A DNA stretch of 64,000 nt. It comes from Omphiscola glabra (lineage: Eukaryota > Mollusca > Gastropoda > Lymnaeidae). The stretch's first letter is position 1; every line of letters begins with the position of its first letter. Shown here in pieces: positions 1 to 12,760 of the stretch. The notes under the pieces were generated by a model. It saw nothing but the letters and a program-made list of their open reading frames with translations, did no database searches and was not told where the DNA came from. Position numbers and translations under genes: made by a program. The DNA lies in assembly GCA_964017045.1 (NCBI GenBank), contig OZ024810.1:1088111-1152110 (forward strand). The letters are read 5' to 3'.

Positions 1-3000
1 GACACATCGACTTGAAAGCAATGAAGCCCCCGATTAAATGACAGTAACTTTTGAAATCGCCTTGGTAACCTGTCGCAGACGAAGCAGGAGTAGTTTGATA
101 TCTTGTGTTTAGTTGGAGTAAAACTCTTGATAGAGTAGACGCACCGCTACATGCCCAGGGCGTACTCAGTCGTCGCGGACTGTTGCATTGGTCATCGCCG
201 CACGGGAAGGACGATCAACAAACATATTGGTAAATGTAACATTATGCGCCAATGATTGCGCCAATGATAGAACAAAATGTCACTTCCTTCAATGAATTGA
301 TCAACACAAATCAAGCCGTCATCGGTGAGTACACCTTACAGCAAGACACAGCAAACCCGTAAGTCATTCAGTGGATAATAATATGGCCAGTGCTGACCAC
401 AGCCATCATCGTTAAGACAATATGTATATCCAATATATGTCCAGTCGAGACCGCATCAATCCCCATTAGTTAGGGAAAGTAGGTAAGTAGATATACGTCC
501 TGTTCAGCACAACAAACCTCAAATGTGAATATGTCCAGTTAGGAACACAGTAGGCCTCATAAGGGCAGTCAGTAGAGTTGAGTATGTTCAAGACCCAGCA
601 GGCCTGAATAGGGCAGTTTGTATATGGGAACATGAGCACGATAAACCTCAAATGTTCAGCTGGTCAAGATCTGGTCCACTGAAAACTAAAAAAAATCGAT
701 GCTATGTGAGGATCCCGCAACAGGAACGCTTTCCACGCAACAAGGGCGCTTTCCGTGCCTGTTCATCTTTTCCTAATATCATCGATAACACACTAATCAT
801 TTTGTTTCCTAATGTATCAAAAAGAGAAAGCTGTCTTGTCTTGTGTGTATAGAAGCAGCAGTACAAGATTAAATGGTAAGTCTAAAATTACTAACAAAAC
901 TGATGAATAAAAAAAACCCGAACATTCCGCACATTCCAGAAAGAAACTGATGATCAGATGTGGGTTATACAAACATGAGTTCGAGAATTCATTAAATTTC
1001 ATTGATCATGACTTATGGTGGGCGAATGGCGGCGGGACAGGCATACAATTTAAAGTCGTTAAAGTTATAAAGACAGCAATACCCGCGGGCGCTTGTGTCA
1101 GAGGAACTACGGTAACCCCTCCAATGGGGTGATGACGATAAATTGACAAAATTCAAGCACATAAAAATGTATCCCATTTGAGAGGAAAGGAGCTACTCAA
1201 CAAGTTGAAGTATCGAAATGTATAAATATATTTTTCGTTACGATACCCAATGGATACACGCCACTTCCTTGAGGTGAGAGAAATGAGAAAGTCGATTTCC
1301 AACTGACTAGTCAACTCGTGTTAGCCAAGATGCCATTCTGAGACAAGTATTGATTGGAACAAAGGTAGCACATGACGAGCTAGTCTTGTCCAGTAGCGAT
1401 GGACAGGTAGTAATATGTATGGAATAGAGTTACATTAATTAACATTGCGTTGGATGACCTTGTGGCGGCCTTTCATTAGAAGGAATAATATATCATGGGA
1501 AGGGCATTGGGTGGGCAACAGATAGCTGGGATTTCAATGACATGTGGCTATTTTAAATTTGGTAGGATATCGGGTTGGGATATGTGGGATATTTGTTGGT
1601 AATTATTGGGTTGGATGATATTGGCTGGGATTAAATGTGATGGTTTCATAAGATTGTATCATGGGATTGTATCACGGGATGGTATCATGGGAGAATTATT
1701 GTAATGAGAAATTACTTGAAATGAACTGGGTCAAGGTAATATGCACATGCCAGTAGGCCCTGTCCTTTTTGTCTGCTGGTGATTCTCAATATTTTTCTCT
1801 CCGTTCCTTATTTCTTACATTTCTCTGAATAGAATTCCACTCATTCCAAAGATACCTCTTATGAAATAAAAAAACTTTGTATACGACATTGGAGATCTTA
1901 ACATCATTAATTCCGTAGGCAGCTTGGGTAAATAGACATTTATTTTGTAGTACTTTAGAATGATGTTTTTCTTAACTTTTGAAAAGACATTGCGGTACAC
2001 ATTAAATCTTAAATAGTACTTGCAACCCAATATGTACATCAGAGTCTTAAGTTACTGATCATGTTCTATCACACTTCAATAGACGAACAGTTGACTGCAA
2101 TTCTAAGGGTGAATCCAGACTAAATTAGACCCACTCACCCACCTGGCCGCCCTCACAAAACATCCAAACCCTATAGTTCCCTCCCCCCCCACCCCCCCCC
2201 TCACTAAAATTTTAGAACTCCTGCTCTGATTTAGAAAATCGTCCTAACATTTTGTTTTCAAATGTTGAATTCGTTGATCGTGTGTTGAAGCATAGATAAC
2301 TAACATATCAATATCATTTGGTTATCAAAGGACGTTTGTTACCAGAGACTAATCTTGGAATTATTCAAATCTGTTATGTTCATAAAAGATTAGCTATCAT
2401 TTACACATCAGTCGACCCACCACCTCAACCCCCGGGTACATCTTGGTTACCACCCCCAAACCTCCGTGACCCGTCACCGGCGCAATCAAGGGAGACCACC
2501 AAACAAACTATTGGAACAAAGGGGGAAACAAGTTAAGCCTCATAAAAGGGACATAACCACAACAGGACAAAAACCCAAGACGGGTAAATATTTATTTAAA
2601 CTGCTCCACCACAGAAAAGACTTTGGATCGTTGCCTCGTTTGAGCCTGTGTTAGCAGAAGAGGAAAATTGTAAGAGATGATGCCGAAGTATGATGACGTA
2701 GCTATAACACTATCGTCTGCTAGACTAAGCTGGGGTCGCAATGGAGGAAAGTATAGATTTGACACAGCGGTTCCCAAACGTTTTTTTTTTTTTTTTTTTA
2801 AATCTCGCAGCCATTGGGGAATACAGCGTTTTCCAAGACGCCCTATTTTGACCCGTCCACGTCACCATACATTGTCAAAGTCTGAAAAGAACAGAGCCAA
2901 ACTTACAGTGTTAGGTAGAGTATCCTTTAACAAGTTTTTAATACATGAGTTCTTTTTTTTTCTTTTTAAACATGGTCAGCCTAGACGTCGCGACGCGCCA

Positions 3001-3049
3001 CACTGAATTAACAACGGAAATATAAGAATGAAAACTTTTATGGAGGCAT
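1..3049. other. Intergenic, no gene recognised
   Basis: No open frame here has recognisable domains or splice structure; those present are short and of low information. From about 1485 to 1690 the DNA is a degenerate run of related phrases (variants of ATGGGATTGTATCA). Poly-C tracts lie near 2180-2205 and a poly-T tract near 2780. A phrase typical of hAT ends (CAGCGGTTCCCAAA) begins at 2765. The rest shows nothing I can name. Confidence 0.6.
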
Positions 3050-3310
3050 CCCCGTGAGGTAAACACTGCTCGTGAGGTAAACACTGCTCCCCAGGGCACC
3101 GCTGCGCACACTTAGGAACACACTGCTACTCAGGGAACCGCTGCGCACACTTAGGAACACACTGCTACTCAGGGAACCGCTGCGCACACTTAGGAACACA
3201 CTGCTACTCAGGGAACTGCTGCGCACACTGAGGAACACACTGCTACTCAGGGAACTGCTGCGCACACTTAGGAACACACTGCTACTCAGGGAACTGCTGC
3301 GCACACTTTG
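3050..3310. repeat. 39-bp minisatellite
   Basis: Five to six copies of a 39-bp unit containing CAGGGAACCGCTGCGCACAC. The GGGAACCGCTG phrase is the reverse complement of the hAT-like end phrase at 2765 (CAGCGGTTCCC), so the array may have grown from the far end of such an element. Confidence 0.85.
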
Positions 3311-3689
3311 GAAACCACTAGACTACCACGTAGGCTACGATACTGTATATTCAACCGGGAAATTACCAATAAATTAACAGACGATAATGTAAATCAATTT
3401 GTTATTGTAGTTGCCCCTGAAATAATCGAATCATGCCGTCCAATAAGACAGTGTTTATGTACAAGAGGTTTATATGGAAGAGATAGGGTTGCCAGATGCA
3501 CACATCAAAGAACGAGGGCATTTCATATTGAAAAGATCGTGAAAGGATGACATTTGTTGAAAGGATGACATTTTATTTTAAAAAGGATGACATTTCCAAA
3601 TGAAGCCACCAAGCTGGCATTTAAACCTACTTCCCACGGCACCGGCTGACAATAATCTGGCAGTTATGCACAGTCCTAATGTCAGCACT

Positions 3690-4435
3690 GTCACTATTTG
3701 CATTATCCACCCTGTCACAATCCACTATACAACACTGTCATTATCCACACTGACAACCCTATCAATGTCCACTACACCACACTGCTACTATCTAGGCTTA
3801 TAATATTTACATCCACACAATCCACACTGCAAAATTCCACCCAGTATTCACTATTTCAATATCCATCATGCTATTTTTACCCTGTCGTAATCCACCCTGT
3901 GGTAATCCACCTGCTATAATCCATCCTGTTGTAATCCACCCTGTTGTAATCCACCATGATGTAATCCACCCTGCTATAATCCACACTTTTGTCATCCACC
4001 CTGTTGTAATCCACCCTGCTATAATCCACTATGTTATAATCCCCCAGCTATAATCCACCCTGTGGTAATCATCCCTGTTGTAATCCACCTTATGGTAATC
4101 CACCCTGTTGTAATCTACCCTATGGTAATCCACCCTGTTATAATCCAACCTGTTGTAATCCACCCTGTTGTAATCCACCCTGATATAATCCACCGTTGTA
4201 ATCCAACCTGTTGTAATCCACCCTGCTATAATCCACCCTGTTGTAATCCACCCTGCTATAAACCACACTGTTGTAATCTACCCTGCTATAATCCACCCTG
4301 TTGTATTCCACCCTGTTGTATTCCACCCTGCTATAATCCACCCTGTTGTAATCCACCCTGCTATAATCCACCGTGTGATAATCCACCCTGTTGTAATCCA
4401 CCCTGCTGTCATCCACCTTGTTATGGAGGATGATA
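3690..4435. repeat. 15-bp minisatellite
   Basis: Long array of a 15-bp unit, GTAATCCACCCTGTT and variants, degenerate from 3690 and regular from about 3890. Because the unit is a multiple of three it is open in several frames on both strands (Cys/Asn/Pro-rich on plus). That is a consequence of periodicity, not evidence for a protein. Confidence 0.9.
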
Positions 4436-4529
4436 AAGTCGACTTTTTTTGCATACCCAACATTCACAACATGAACTAATAGATTGTCCAGCTACACTAA
4501 TGGACGGCACAACTAAACTAATCCACGCC

Positions 4530-5252
4530 ACACTCAACTTGTGGACTCCCAACCTTTATAGCCTGTGCCCCACTCAACTTGTGGACTCCCAACCTTTATA
4601 GCCTGTGCCACACTCAACTTGTGGACTCCCAACCTTTATAGCCTGTGCCCCACTCAACTTGTGGACTCCCAACCTTTATAGCCTGTGCCCCACTCAACTT
4701 GTGGACTCCCAACCTTTATAGCATGTGCCCCACTCAACTTGTGGACTCCCAACCTTTATAGCCTGTGCCCCACTCAACTTGTGGACTCCCAACCTTTATA
4801 GCCTGTGCAACACTCAACTTGTGGACTCCCAACCTTTATAGCCTGTGCCACACTCAACTTGTGGACTCCCAACCTTTATAGCATGTGCCACACTCAACTT
4901 GTGGACTCCCAACCTTTATAACCTGTGCCCCACTCAACTTGTGGACTCCCAACCTTTATAGCATGTGCTACACTCAACTTGTGGACTCCCAACCTTTATA
5001 GCCTGTGCCCCACTCAACTTGTGGACTCCCAACCTTTATAGCCTGTGCCACACTCAACTTGTGGACTCCCAACCTTTATAGCCTGTGCCACACTCAACTT
5101 GTGGACTCCCAACCTTTATAGCATGTGCCCCACTCAACGTGTGGACTCCCAACCTTTATAGCCTGTGCCACACTCAACTTGTGGACTCCCAACCTTTATA
5201 AACTGTGCCCCACTCAACTTGTGGACTCCCAACCTTTATAGCCTATGCCCCA
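4530..5252. repeat. 40-bp minisatellite, 18 copies
   Basis: About 18 highly uniform copies of a 40-bp unit containing CACTCAACTTGTGGACTCCC followed by AACCTTTATAGCCTGTG. Differences are confined to one or two positions, such as GCC/GCA before TGTG. Such uniformity suggests recent expansion or homogenisation. Confidence 0.95.
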
Positions 5253-6044
5253 CTTACTTTGAACAAATAGTTTCCAATCATCTAACCAAACATTTTTAAC
5301 TTGAACTTAAACATTGTGAGTACGGCTGACATATGTCTTGGGTTTCTCGAACAAGGAGACTAATAGAAAACATGGTAATAAGGAGGAGAGACTGCAACCA
5401 GGTTATTAAAAAAGGAAATGAGTGAAAAAAAAAGTATGGCAAATTCTTTTGCTGCCATCTCAGATAATACTTTTCCGCTAAGTGCTAATTTTATTTAATT
5501 CTGTTTTTACTGTTTGTTTGCTGATGAAAGCTTCCTGTCGACACGTTCCTTGTTTTTTTGGGTTCCTTTTTTTCAGGCTTTTCTATATTTTGTTTCACCC
5601 ATTTCCTTTTTTAAAATGAAAATAGTGGCAAAAGTAAAAGTTATGCAGGTAGTCAAGTTACTCACATTTTAAGTGGCGTTTTCCTCTGTGCTGGCTTCAT
5701 ACTATCTATAACTTTTGCCACAGAACAACAGATCAGGGTGCCACCAGAGCAGGTTCTCACAAGAGCAGGTTTTCGCCCCGAGCAGTTTTCATCGGAACAG
5801 GTTGTCATTATAGTAGATTGCATAGGAGCAGTTTGCATCATAGTACGGTGCCCCCTGAGCACGTTGCCACCAGAGCAGGTAGAGTCCGAGGAGGTCCATG
5901 GGGGGGGGGGGGAGGGGCTGTAAAGGGCGACACCATGTGTTTGTCGCACTGGAGGACACCCAACCGCAGTGACGCTGCGGCCCTGAAAGAGTGAAAGTTT
6001 AATAATTAATTGTGGAAGTTTATAAATGTATAAGTTTACAGCTG
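5253..6044. other. Intergenic, no gene recognised
   Basis: AT-rich with T-runs, then a degenerate stretch around 5745-5880 built on GAGCAGGTT phrases, and a poly-G tract near 5899-5912. No gene signal seen. Confidence 0.6.
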
Positions 6045-6320
6045 ATATTAAATAGGAAACAGTTTGAGTGTACAGTGAGGCTCTCGTAACATGAACATAG
6101 GAAACAGTTGGAATGTACAGTGAGGCTCTCGTAACATGTACATAGGAAAAGATTTGAGTGTACAGTGAGGCTCTCGTAACATTTACATAGGAAAAGATTT
6201 GAGTGTACAGTGAGGCTCTCGTAACATGTACATAGGAAAAGATTTGAGTGTACAGCGAGGCTCTCGTAACATGAACATAGAAAACAGTTTGAGTGTACAG
6301 TGAGGCTCTCGTAACACGAT
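6045..6320. repeat. 45-bp minisatellite
   Basis: Six copies of a 45-bp unit containing GTACAGTGAGGCTCTCGTAAC. The 45-bp period keeps minus-strand frames open, which explains the open frame here. Confidence 0.9.
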
Positions 6321-6648
6321 AGCAATTTGTTCCATTCACATAACTCATAGTGATGATCATTTGCTTAATTAATAGACCCATTTAAAAAATACAGTAAAAA
6401 TGATGTAGGGTGGAAGGCATAGTAAGGCAGCCATTCTCTATTAAAAGGATTATTTAAAAAAAAAGAATTGAAACCCCCAGAATAAAAATACCACCGGTCA
6501 CCTTGGAGAATGGTTACAAATTGACTGTTTTGACTAGCCTGACACACAAAGAAAACCACACTTAATTTCCCCCCATTCCCCATGGAAACTAGTTTAACCA
6601 AACAATGGCAGCCCCTTCCATATCACACCTTCTACTTTCCCTCTAAGC

Positions 6649-6824
6649 CAGTGGTTCTCAGTCTTCCTAATGCCGCGACCCTTTAAAACAGGTCCTCATG
6701 TTGTTGCGACCCCCAACCACAAAATTATTTTCGTTGCTACTTCATAACTGTAAATGATGTGTTTTCCAAAGGTCTTGTGCGACCCCCGTGAAAGGGGTCG
6801 CGACACACTAGTTGAGAACCGCTG
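6649..6824. mobile_element. hAT-type MITE, SPIN-like, copy 1
   Basis: Begins CAGTGGTTCTCA and ends TTGAGAACCGCTG, giving terminal inverted repeats. Flanks CTCTAAGC (6641-6648) and CTCTAAAC (6825-6832) match at 7 of 8 bases, as expected for an aged 8-bp hAT target-site duplication. It carries the GCGACCC / GGGGTCGCGAC blocks also present in the copy at 49545-49742, but lacks about 20 bp near the 3' end. It has no coding capacity. The arrangement resembles, from memory, the SPIN family of hAT elements. Confidence 0.85.
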
Positions 6825-8690
6825 CTCTAAACGATCCCTATGAAATATACCCGTACAGGTAGGTGTTAATGGCCTTTTCTTCCCCGTATGACAAAAATAT
6901 TAACCAATAATGGCGTAAAATATGTGTAAAATCGCAAACCAAACAAAACTTAGACAGTACCAAAGCTTAAAAAATTAGCTGTGTGTATAGTTTGATTTAT
7001 TATATATGTTTACATTACAATAGTTTAACACAATAGTGTGACACATTTTGGTTTCGACACGGTAATCGGTCTCAGCCCTTGGCAGCGCACTGCCGTCAAC
7101 TGTTGCGTCTATTGCGTAGACACTTGTGTGACGTCAGACATTTATTAAATCACGGGTCCTCAAAATACCGACCGCCAGACCCACAGTACAGGTAGCCGGA
7201 CATTGACCAGCTCATTTGCCAAAAATTATAATAAGGCTATTAAGTAAATGAGTAAGACGCAAACAATTTGTTTTAAAGAAAGCATGATACTTATGATTTG
7301 ATGATCATAAGATAAAATACCGCTATACTCGCTGTGGTTAAAGCATTGTTCAGTACATACATTTTACATGACACAGTACTAGCTATTACTACTAAAAATG
7401 AAACAAAAATTATGGACAAAGAAAGGAAACGAGCCCCTTGCAAAAACAAAGATTAGAAGAACGTTGAGACAAATGGTGGGAAGTACTGTATTAAAGAAAC
7501 GGGAAAAGACATTTCAGCTTTGTAAAATTATGAATTTGATTGATACTTACGGACTCAACATACTTATACTTACTTTTGATAAATTGGTTTTCCATATAAA
7601 TTATGTAAGGTGCACTATGAGGTCAACTAGTAGTAGTCTATATAAGTTGCACTACTTGACTACAATATAGCAGTCACTGCAATGTCCAATATTTCATTGC
7701 GGTTGGCACTGTTGAAATGTTTCGAAAATGAAAAAAAAAAGGGGGGGGGGGGGGGTTATTCTCTAAAAGGGTCTCCAAGGCCATGGAGTATTAATGTATT
7801 ATTACCTGTCTCCACAACATACGATTTTCCTGTTTTATAAAGGATGGTAAAATGAGGCCTAGCTTTCTCAATGAAATTGATTTTATGCTGAATGAAATTG
7901 GTTTTTCATTTTATATATTTTAAAGTTGCTTCATTTTTAAAAAAAAAATATTTATAAAATTAAAATATGTGCAGTGTGCATAGGAATTCGGTATTTTAAC
8001 AGTGCCCCCACATTGTCAAAAGTGGGTGAGGTACAGAGAACCGACTCCCTGATTTAAAATGACCCTAATCTTAAGCAAAGGGATGTGCTGCCTCATGTCC
8101 TATATAGAACCGGGTCATTCATATTCATTGACTCAACCTTGTCACTGGTCGATTCAACGACACATTGCTGATGAGATTTGGCTTTTCCTCGTTAGCATCA
8201 GAGGATCATTTCACGTTCTGGTTTCAAGGGTATGATGTTTGGTAAAATGAGAAACAGGGGGAGGGTGGCAACTCTGTTTCTTCAACCGTATAACTTACTC
8301 TGTACATGTACTATTCTAAATCTAAACCACATAAAAAGAGTAATAGTAATATTAGCTTATTGATGCCACCTTAGTTCAAACGAGCGTGCGCAATAAATGG
8401 TCAGTCCCTAGCAGTTTAAAAAAAAAACATTATTAAATCTAAGACAGCTAAGGGAAGCAACTTGGAAAATAATCACAACCTAAATATTTACTTGATTAAC
8501 TCCCTTGTAATCATAGGTTTATAAACCACATAAACAAAAACACAACAGGGGAGATGCCCCCCTCCGAAACCAAACAACCCCTCAAAAAAAGATAAATCAT
8601 CTATATTAGTGCAATAATTTGTGTTTAATAAAATCAAAGTCATGCCACAACTAACTCTTATAGGTTAATTTCAAGTGTAGGCCTTCACTG
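6825..8690. other. Intergenic, no gene recognised
   Basis: AT-rich sequence with a long poly-G tract at about 7741-7756 after an A-run. A small open frame at 7398-7670 is Lys-rich at its start, has no recognisable domain and has biased composition; I do not call it a gene. Confidence 0.55.
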
Positions 8691-8693
8691 TGA

Positions 8694-9480
8694 TTGCAGT
8701 TAGCGATTAACAGTATTGGCTGTCATCAAGAAAGAACCAAAAGATTTCTTGGGAATATGGCCATGTTCCCTGATACTGCTCCTATTGTTTCTAAATACAA
8801 GAAAATGCTAATAAGTATCAAAACAATGCATGTCTCAGGCTGCATTAGAACTCAAAGAACCCCAGGGTACCAACGTTATAGTTACTGTGGGACCTGGCAG
8901 TCACATGGCTTTGTTTCAAAGAACAGAGTAGCTACTGTGCTATCAGTAAATGCTAACAAAGGGCCCTCCAGTTGATACTCATGTGAGTAGCAGCTACTGT
9001 GATGAAAGCCAAGAAAAGATTGCCTGAAATAATCTCTTTATCAGGAGTGGTTTAAAAAACATTTAAATGCCAGTGAATGTGAGCCAAATCACCAAAGTAC
9101 ATCTGGTCAGATGGAACCGAAAGGCATTTAAAGAATCTTTCGTCATTCAAATTAAAATTATAACCTCACTTATATTGGCTATCTAAAGGGATGGGGATTC
9201 TAAGAGTTTTAAAAATGTAGCTGAAGCCAATTGTCCAGTTTATGAAGAAGTATTAATGTCAGAATTAGAATGTTGCGGTCATGTCCAGAAAATAATTGGC
9301 GAAACGGTTGCTGGATAAAGTTTAAGAATATAAAGGGATGAACAAGATTAAGAAAGTATTTGAGGGGCTTTCATCTAATGCTCTTTTAGCCAAATGTGTT
9401 TTGGGGGTTGCACGACTCAAATAACACAGAAGCTTTCCATCATTTTATTTGGCATTGCTGGCTAAAGACCTCATTTACCA
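8694..9480 (+). pseudogene. Decayed Mutator-like transposase
   Basis: Conceptual translation shows several blocks I recognise, in order, from Mutator-like transposases common in invertebrate genomes. They are an N-terminal block (FLGNMAMFPDTAP) around 8745-8790, GTWQSHGFVSKN..ATVLSVN at about 8890-8955, NHQSTSGQME at about 9080-9115, GDGDSKSFK from 9190, LECCGHVQK near 9270-9300, and NNTEAFHHFIWH from 9420. Stops interrupt the frame (one at 8973), and GDGDSKS sits in a different frame from the blocks before and after it, so the copy is dead. The coding remnant stops where the 26-bp array begins. I did not find terminal inverted repeats. Family assignment rests on motif recognition, not on a search. 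Confidence 0.75.
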
Positions 9481-9683
9481 TCGCTGTCCCAAGTCCTCAT
9501 TTACCATCGCTGTCCCAAGTCCTCATTTACCATCACTGTCCCAAGTACTCATTTACCATCGCTGTCCCAAGTCCTCATTTACCATCGCTGTCCCAAGTCC
9601 TCATTTACCATCGCTGTCCCAAGTCCTCATTTACCATCGCTGTCCCAAGTCCTCATTTACCATCGCTGTCCCAAGTCCTCATT
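9472..9683. repeat. 26-bp minisatellite
   Basis: Eight copies of a 26-bp unit containing TTTACCATCGCTGTCCCAAG. It follows directly on the 3' end of the transposase remnant, and its first unit overlaps that end. Confidence 0.92.
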
Positions 9684-11040
9684 TGTTGGGAGAAAGAGGC
9701 TAGAAATAGCTGTAGATGATGCCTCATTCGTTTATAGCAATGATGAATTAAAAAGGGTGGACACATTTTAAAATGTTGGTTTCAATTTTCTACAAATGAT
9801 ATGACTTTCACTTATTCAAAAATAAGATCAAAGAAAAGCGAAGAGGATTCAAAAGTCTTTATTATCTAGTGAGGAATTGGATTTTTTTTTTCTTTTAAGT
9901 TTTATGCTTTGGTGGGGGGAAAGGGGGGGGGGGGCGGTAAACTTTCCTGAAAATGTAAATGTGTGCATTCTTACATTTTCTCAAAATTTCTAAATTAATT
10001 ACTTAATGAATATCAATATACATTGGCAGGAATTTTCATTTATCTGTAAGTGGTTTGAACTGTCTAAGGTTCGATAGATTTTTTTTTTTTTTAAACTTAT
10101 GAAATATTCAGAAATATTAACCTGTACACCCACATTTGTTATTGAACAACATGGATATCGGATGGATATCAGATTATTTCAGGTAAATTATTATTTTTTA
10201 CTTTACTAAAAATATTTTAGACAACATTTATAACACTATTGAGAACTATAACATGTACAAAATTTAAAGTTCTTGGTCTATCTGTATTTAAGGTATCATT
10301 TTTTACATTTCCTTCATTTTAAAATATTTTCACAATGGCAAATTTTTTTAGTTTTTTTATATTGACTTTTTGACGACTACTAACAAACGGAATTTTAAAA
10401 AATACTCAAGTTCCTTAATTTCAATTTAGGGGTTTAGGCTGTCCTTATTATAAATATATATATATACAAATTTGATTATTTAAAAAAATTATATAGGAAT
10501 AGAAACCAATATTCAAGTTCAGGAAATTGAAGCAGAGCAAAGACATTTTTATTACAACCTAAAATCCATGAAATGCTGGCCGAGCTAAGACATTTTAATT
10601 ACAATCTGGGGAATGTATCAATGTTTAAGGTCCAATATTAGAAGCCCACAAAAGTCCAGGGAAAATTTTATGCCAAAACATAAGAATAAAGCCTACATTC
10701 CTTAAATACAAGTCCAGGAAAATTTCATAAATCAAAATTTTTTTTCCATAGATAAGACCTGATAAATATGACAACTAAAACACATAAAGAATATACTTTA
10801 CTTATGTCTGAAATAATAAAGCCAACAATCACTACGAAGGTATGTCCATATAAAAACTTCATAAATCAAACTGTGAGAATAAAGCACATATTCCTCATAA
10901 AAAAGTCAAAGAAATTTGATGACCAAAAGATAAAGGAATCAAGAATGTCTTACATTAAGATATACATAGGGATTGCATGCTTGATTCTTACATGTCTAGA
11001 GGAAGAATGATAAATTGAATGATTTAAAAATCAAGTATTT
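9684..11040. other. AT-rich intergenic DNA
   Basis: Very AT-rich with poly-T runs (about 9880, 10080), a poly-G run near 9926-9934 and a short TATATA tract near 10455. The open frame at 10768-11010 is built from degenerate upstream versions of the next array. No gene signal seen. Confidence 0.6.
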
Positions 11041-11835
11041 ATTTCCAATACCTAAATCCAGGACAAGAATGATAAACTAAAAGCAATAAGAATCAAATAT
11101 GTGTTCCCAATATGTAAGCCCACTACAAGAATGATAAATTAAAAGCAATAAGAATCAAATATGTGTTCCCAATATGTAAGCCCACTACAAGAATGATAAA
11201 TTAAAAGCAATAAGAATCAAATATGTGTTCCCAATATGTAAGCCCACTACAAGAATGATAAACTAAAAGCAATAAGAATCAAATATGTGTTCCCAATATG
11301 TAAGCCCACTACAAGAATGATAAATTAAAAGCAATAAGAATCAAATATTTGTTCCCAATATGTAAGCCCACTACAAGAATGATAAATTAAAAGCAATAAG
11401 AATCAAATATTTGTTCCCAATATGTAAGCCCACTACAAGAATGATAAAAGCAAACAGAATCCAGCTTTATTCCCAACATCTAAGTCCAGGACAAGAATGA
11501 TAAATAAAAAGCAAACAGAATCCAGTATTTATTCCCAATATTAATATCTAAGTCCAGGACAAGAATGATAAATAAAAAGCAAACAGAATCCAGTATTTAT
11601 TCCCAATATCCAAGTCCAGGACAAGAATGATAAATAAAAAGCAAACAGAATCCAGTATTTATTCCCAATATTAATATCTAAGTCCAGGACAAGAATGATA
11701 AATAAAAAGCAAACAGAATCCAGTATTTATTCCCAATATTTATATATAAGTCCAGGACAAGAATGATAAATAAAAAGCAAACAGAATCCAGCATTTATTC
11801 CCAATATCCAAGTCCAGGACAAGAATGAAAAAAAC
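11041..11835. repeat. 62-bp minisatellite, two variant blocks
   Basis: About 13 copies with a 62-bp period. Units up to about 11440 share AAGCCCACTACAAGAATGAT and TGTGTTCCCAATATG. From about 11450 a second variant block shares AAGTCCAGGACAAGAATGAT and CAGAATCCAG. The abrupt switch indicates independent homogenisation of two blocks. Confidence 0.92.
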
Positions 11836-12404
11836 AACAACAGAATCCACAAATAGATAAGCTCAATGAGCTACTTAAAGCTTATGATCAGTTTTCTTAT
11901 CCACCCACCAGTGGTAATAGCAATGTCATAAAAAGCAACCAAAACAATGTTAATAAAAGTGTTAGGGGCTTTAATTTCTCACTCAAAGACAATACCAAAC
12001 ACATCCTTGAACTTTAGAGAACAAAGCACTCAAATTTTTAAACCTGACAACAAAATACAAAAACATGATTAAGAATAAAAACAGAAATTGAATCCAAAAC
12101 TGTAAACTGTAGCGGTTATTGCTGGGCCATCATCTGAACATACTGATTATTGCTATTAGTCTTAATTTTTAAAGGAAGACTGCAGGCATTGCACAAGTAC
12201 AAAAAAAACAAACCAACAATCCTCTGAAGAAAAAAAAAACGGAAGTTTGAAAAAAAAAACTTTAACAAGTAATTTGGGTTCAAGATAGTGAAACAAAAAT
12301 GAAAATGAATGGGAGAGAGTTTATTGAAACAGCAACAAAAAAATTGACATTTAAATGCCGAAATTGGGCATATTAAAAAAGATTTAACAGGAGATCATAG
12401 GGTA
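11836..12404. other. A-rich intergenic DNA
   Basis: A-rich sequence with poly-A runs and no recognisable gene or repeat structure. Confidence 0.5.
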
Positions 12405-12620
12405 AATTTCGAGAGATGGTTCCGCGTTTTTTTACCATGGCCGCCATCTTGGTTGACAACACCCGTAAAATAAAGAATAAAACGTTTAAAAATAATGAAA
12501 AAACTTCCTAAATCTATCCCTCACCCTAACCCTAAATCTATCCCTAAACCTAACCTGAACCCTAAAGCCTAAAGTCATTAGCAACATAACAAAACACGCA
12601 AATGACGCCATGGCTCCATA
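12405..12620. repeat. Dispersed repeat, copy 1, with CCCTAA-like block
   Basis: Contains GAGAGATGGTTCCGCG, then CACCCTAACCCTAAATCTAT, CTAACCTGAACCCTAAA and GCAAATGACGCCATGG. The same phrases recur in the same order at 13378-13465, so this is a dispersed repeat. The CCCTAA phrases are degenerate telomere-like sequence. Confidence 0.6.
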
Positions 12621-12709
12621 ACTAGACATTAGCCCTTTAGGAAAAATAAAATTTAATAATTTCCTTAGGCTGCGACTATTCGCACCCGGGTCCCTGTGGC
12701 CTTTAGTTT

Positions 12710-12760
12710 AGAATTTTCGTGATAGAATTAGGGTTCGGGTTAGGGTGAGCGGTCCTACAG
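12710..12760. repeat. Inverted TTAGGG-like block
   Basis: TTAGGGTTCGGGTTAGGGTGAGCGGT is the inverse of the CCCTAA phrases at 12520-12560. It may be the other arm of the same dispersed element. Short and degenerate. Confidence 0.4.

Noticed and set aside
2060..2540. Small gene with a Pro-rich product at 2318-2536
   Set aside because: Composition comes from C-rich DNA; no domain, splice signals or conserved frame seen.
4062..4467. Cys/Asn/Pro-rich repeat protein on plus and Val/Asp/Tyr/Asn-rich protein on minus
   Set aside because: Both come from the 15-bp array, which is open in several frames because 15 is a multiple of three.
7398..7670. 90-codon Lys-rich open frame
   Set aside because: No recognisable motif, AT-driven codon content; insufficient support.
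12510..12760. True telomere
   Set aside because: The CCCTAA phrases are short, degenerate, present in both orientations and embedded in unique DNA.
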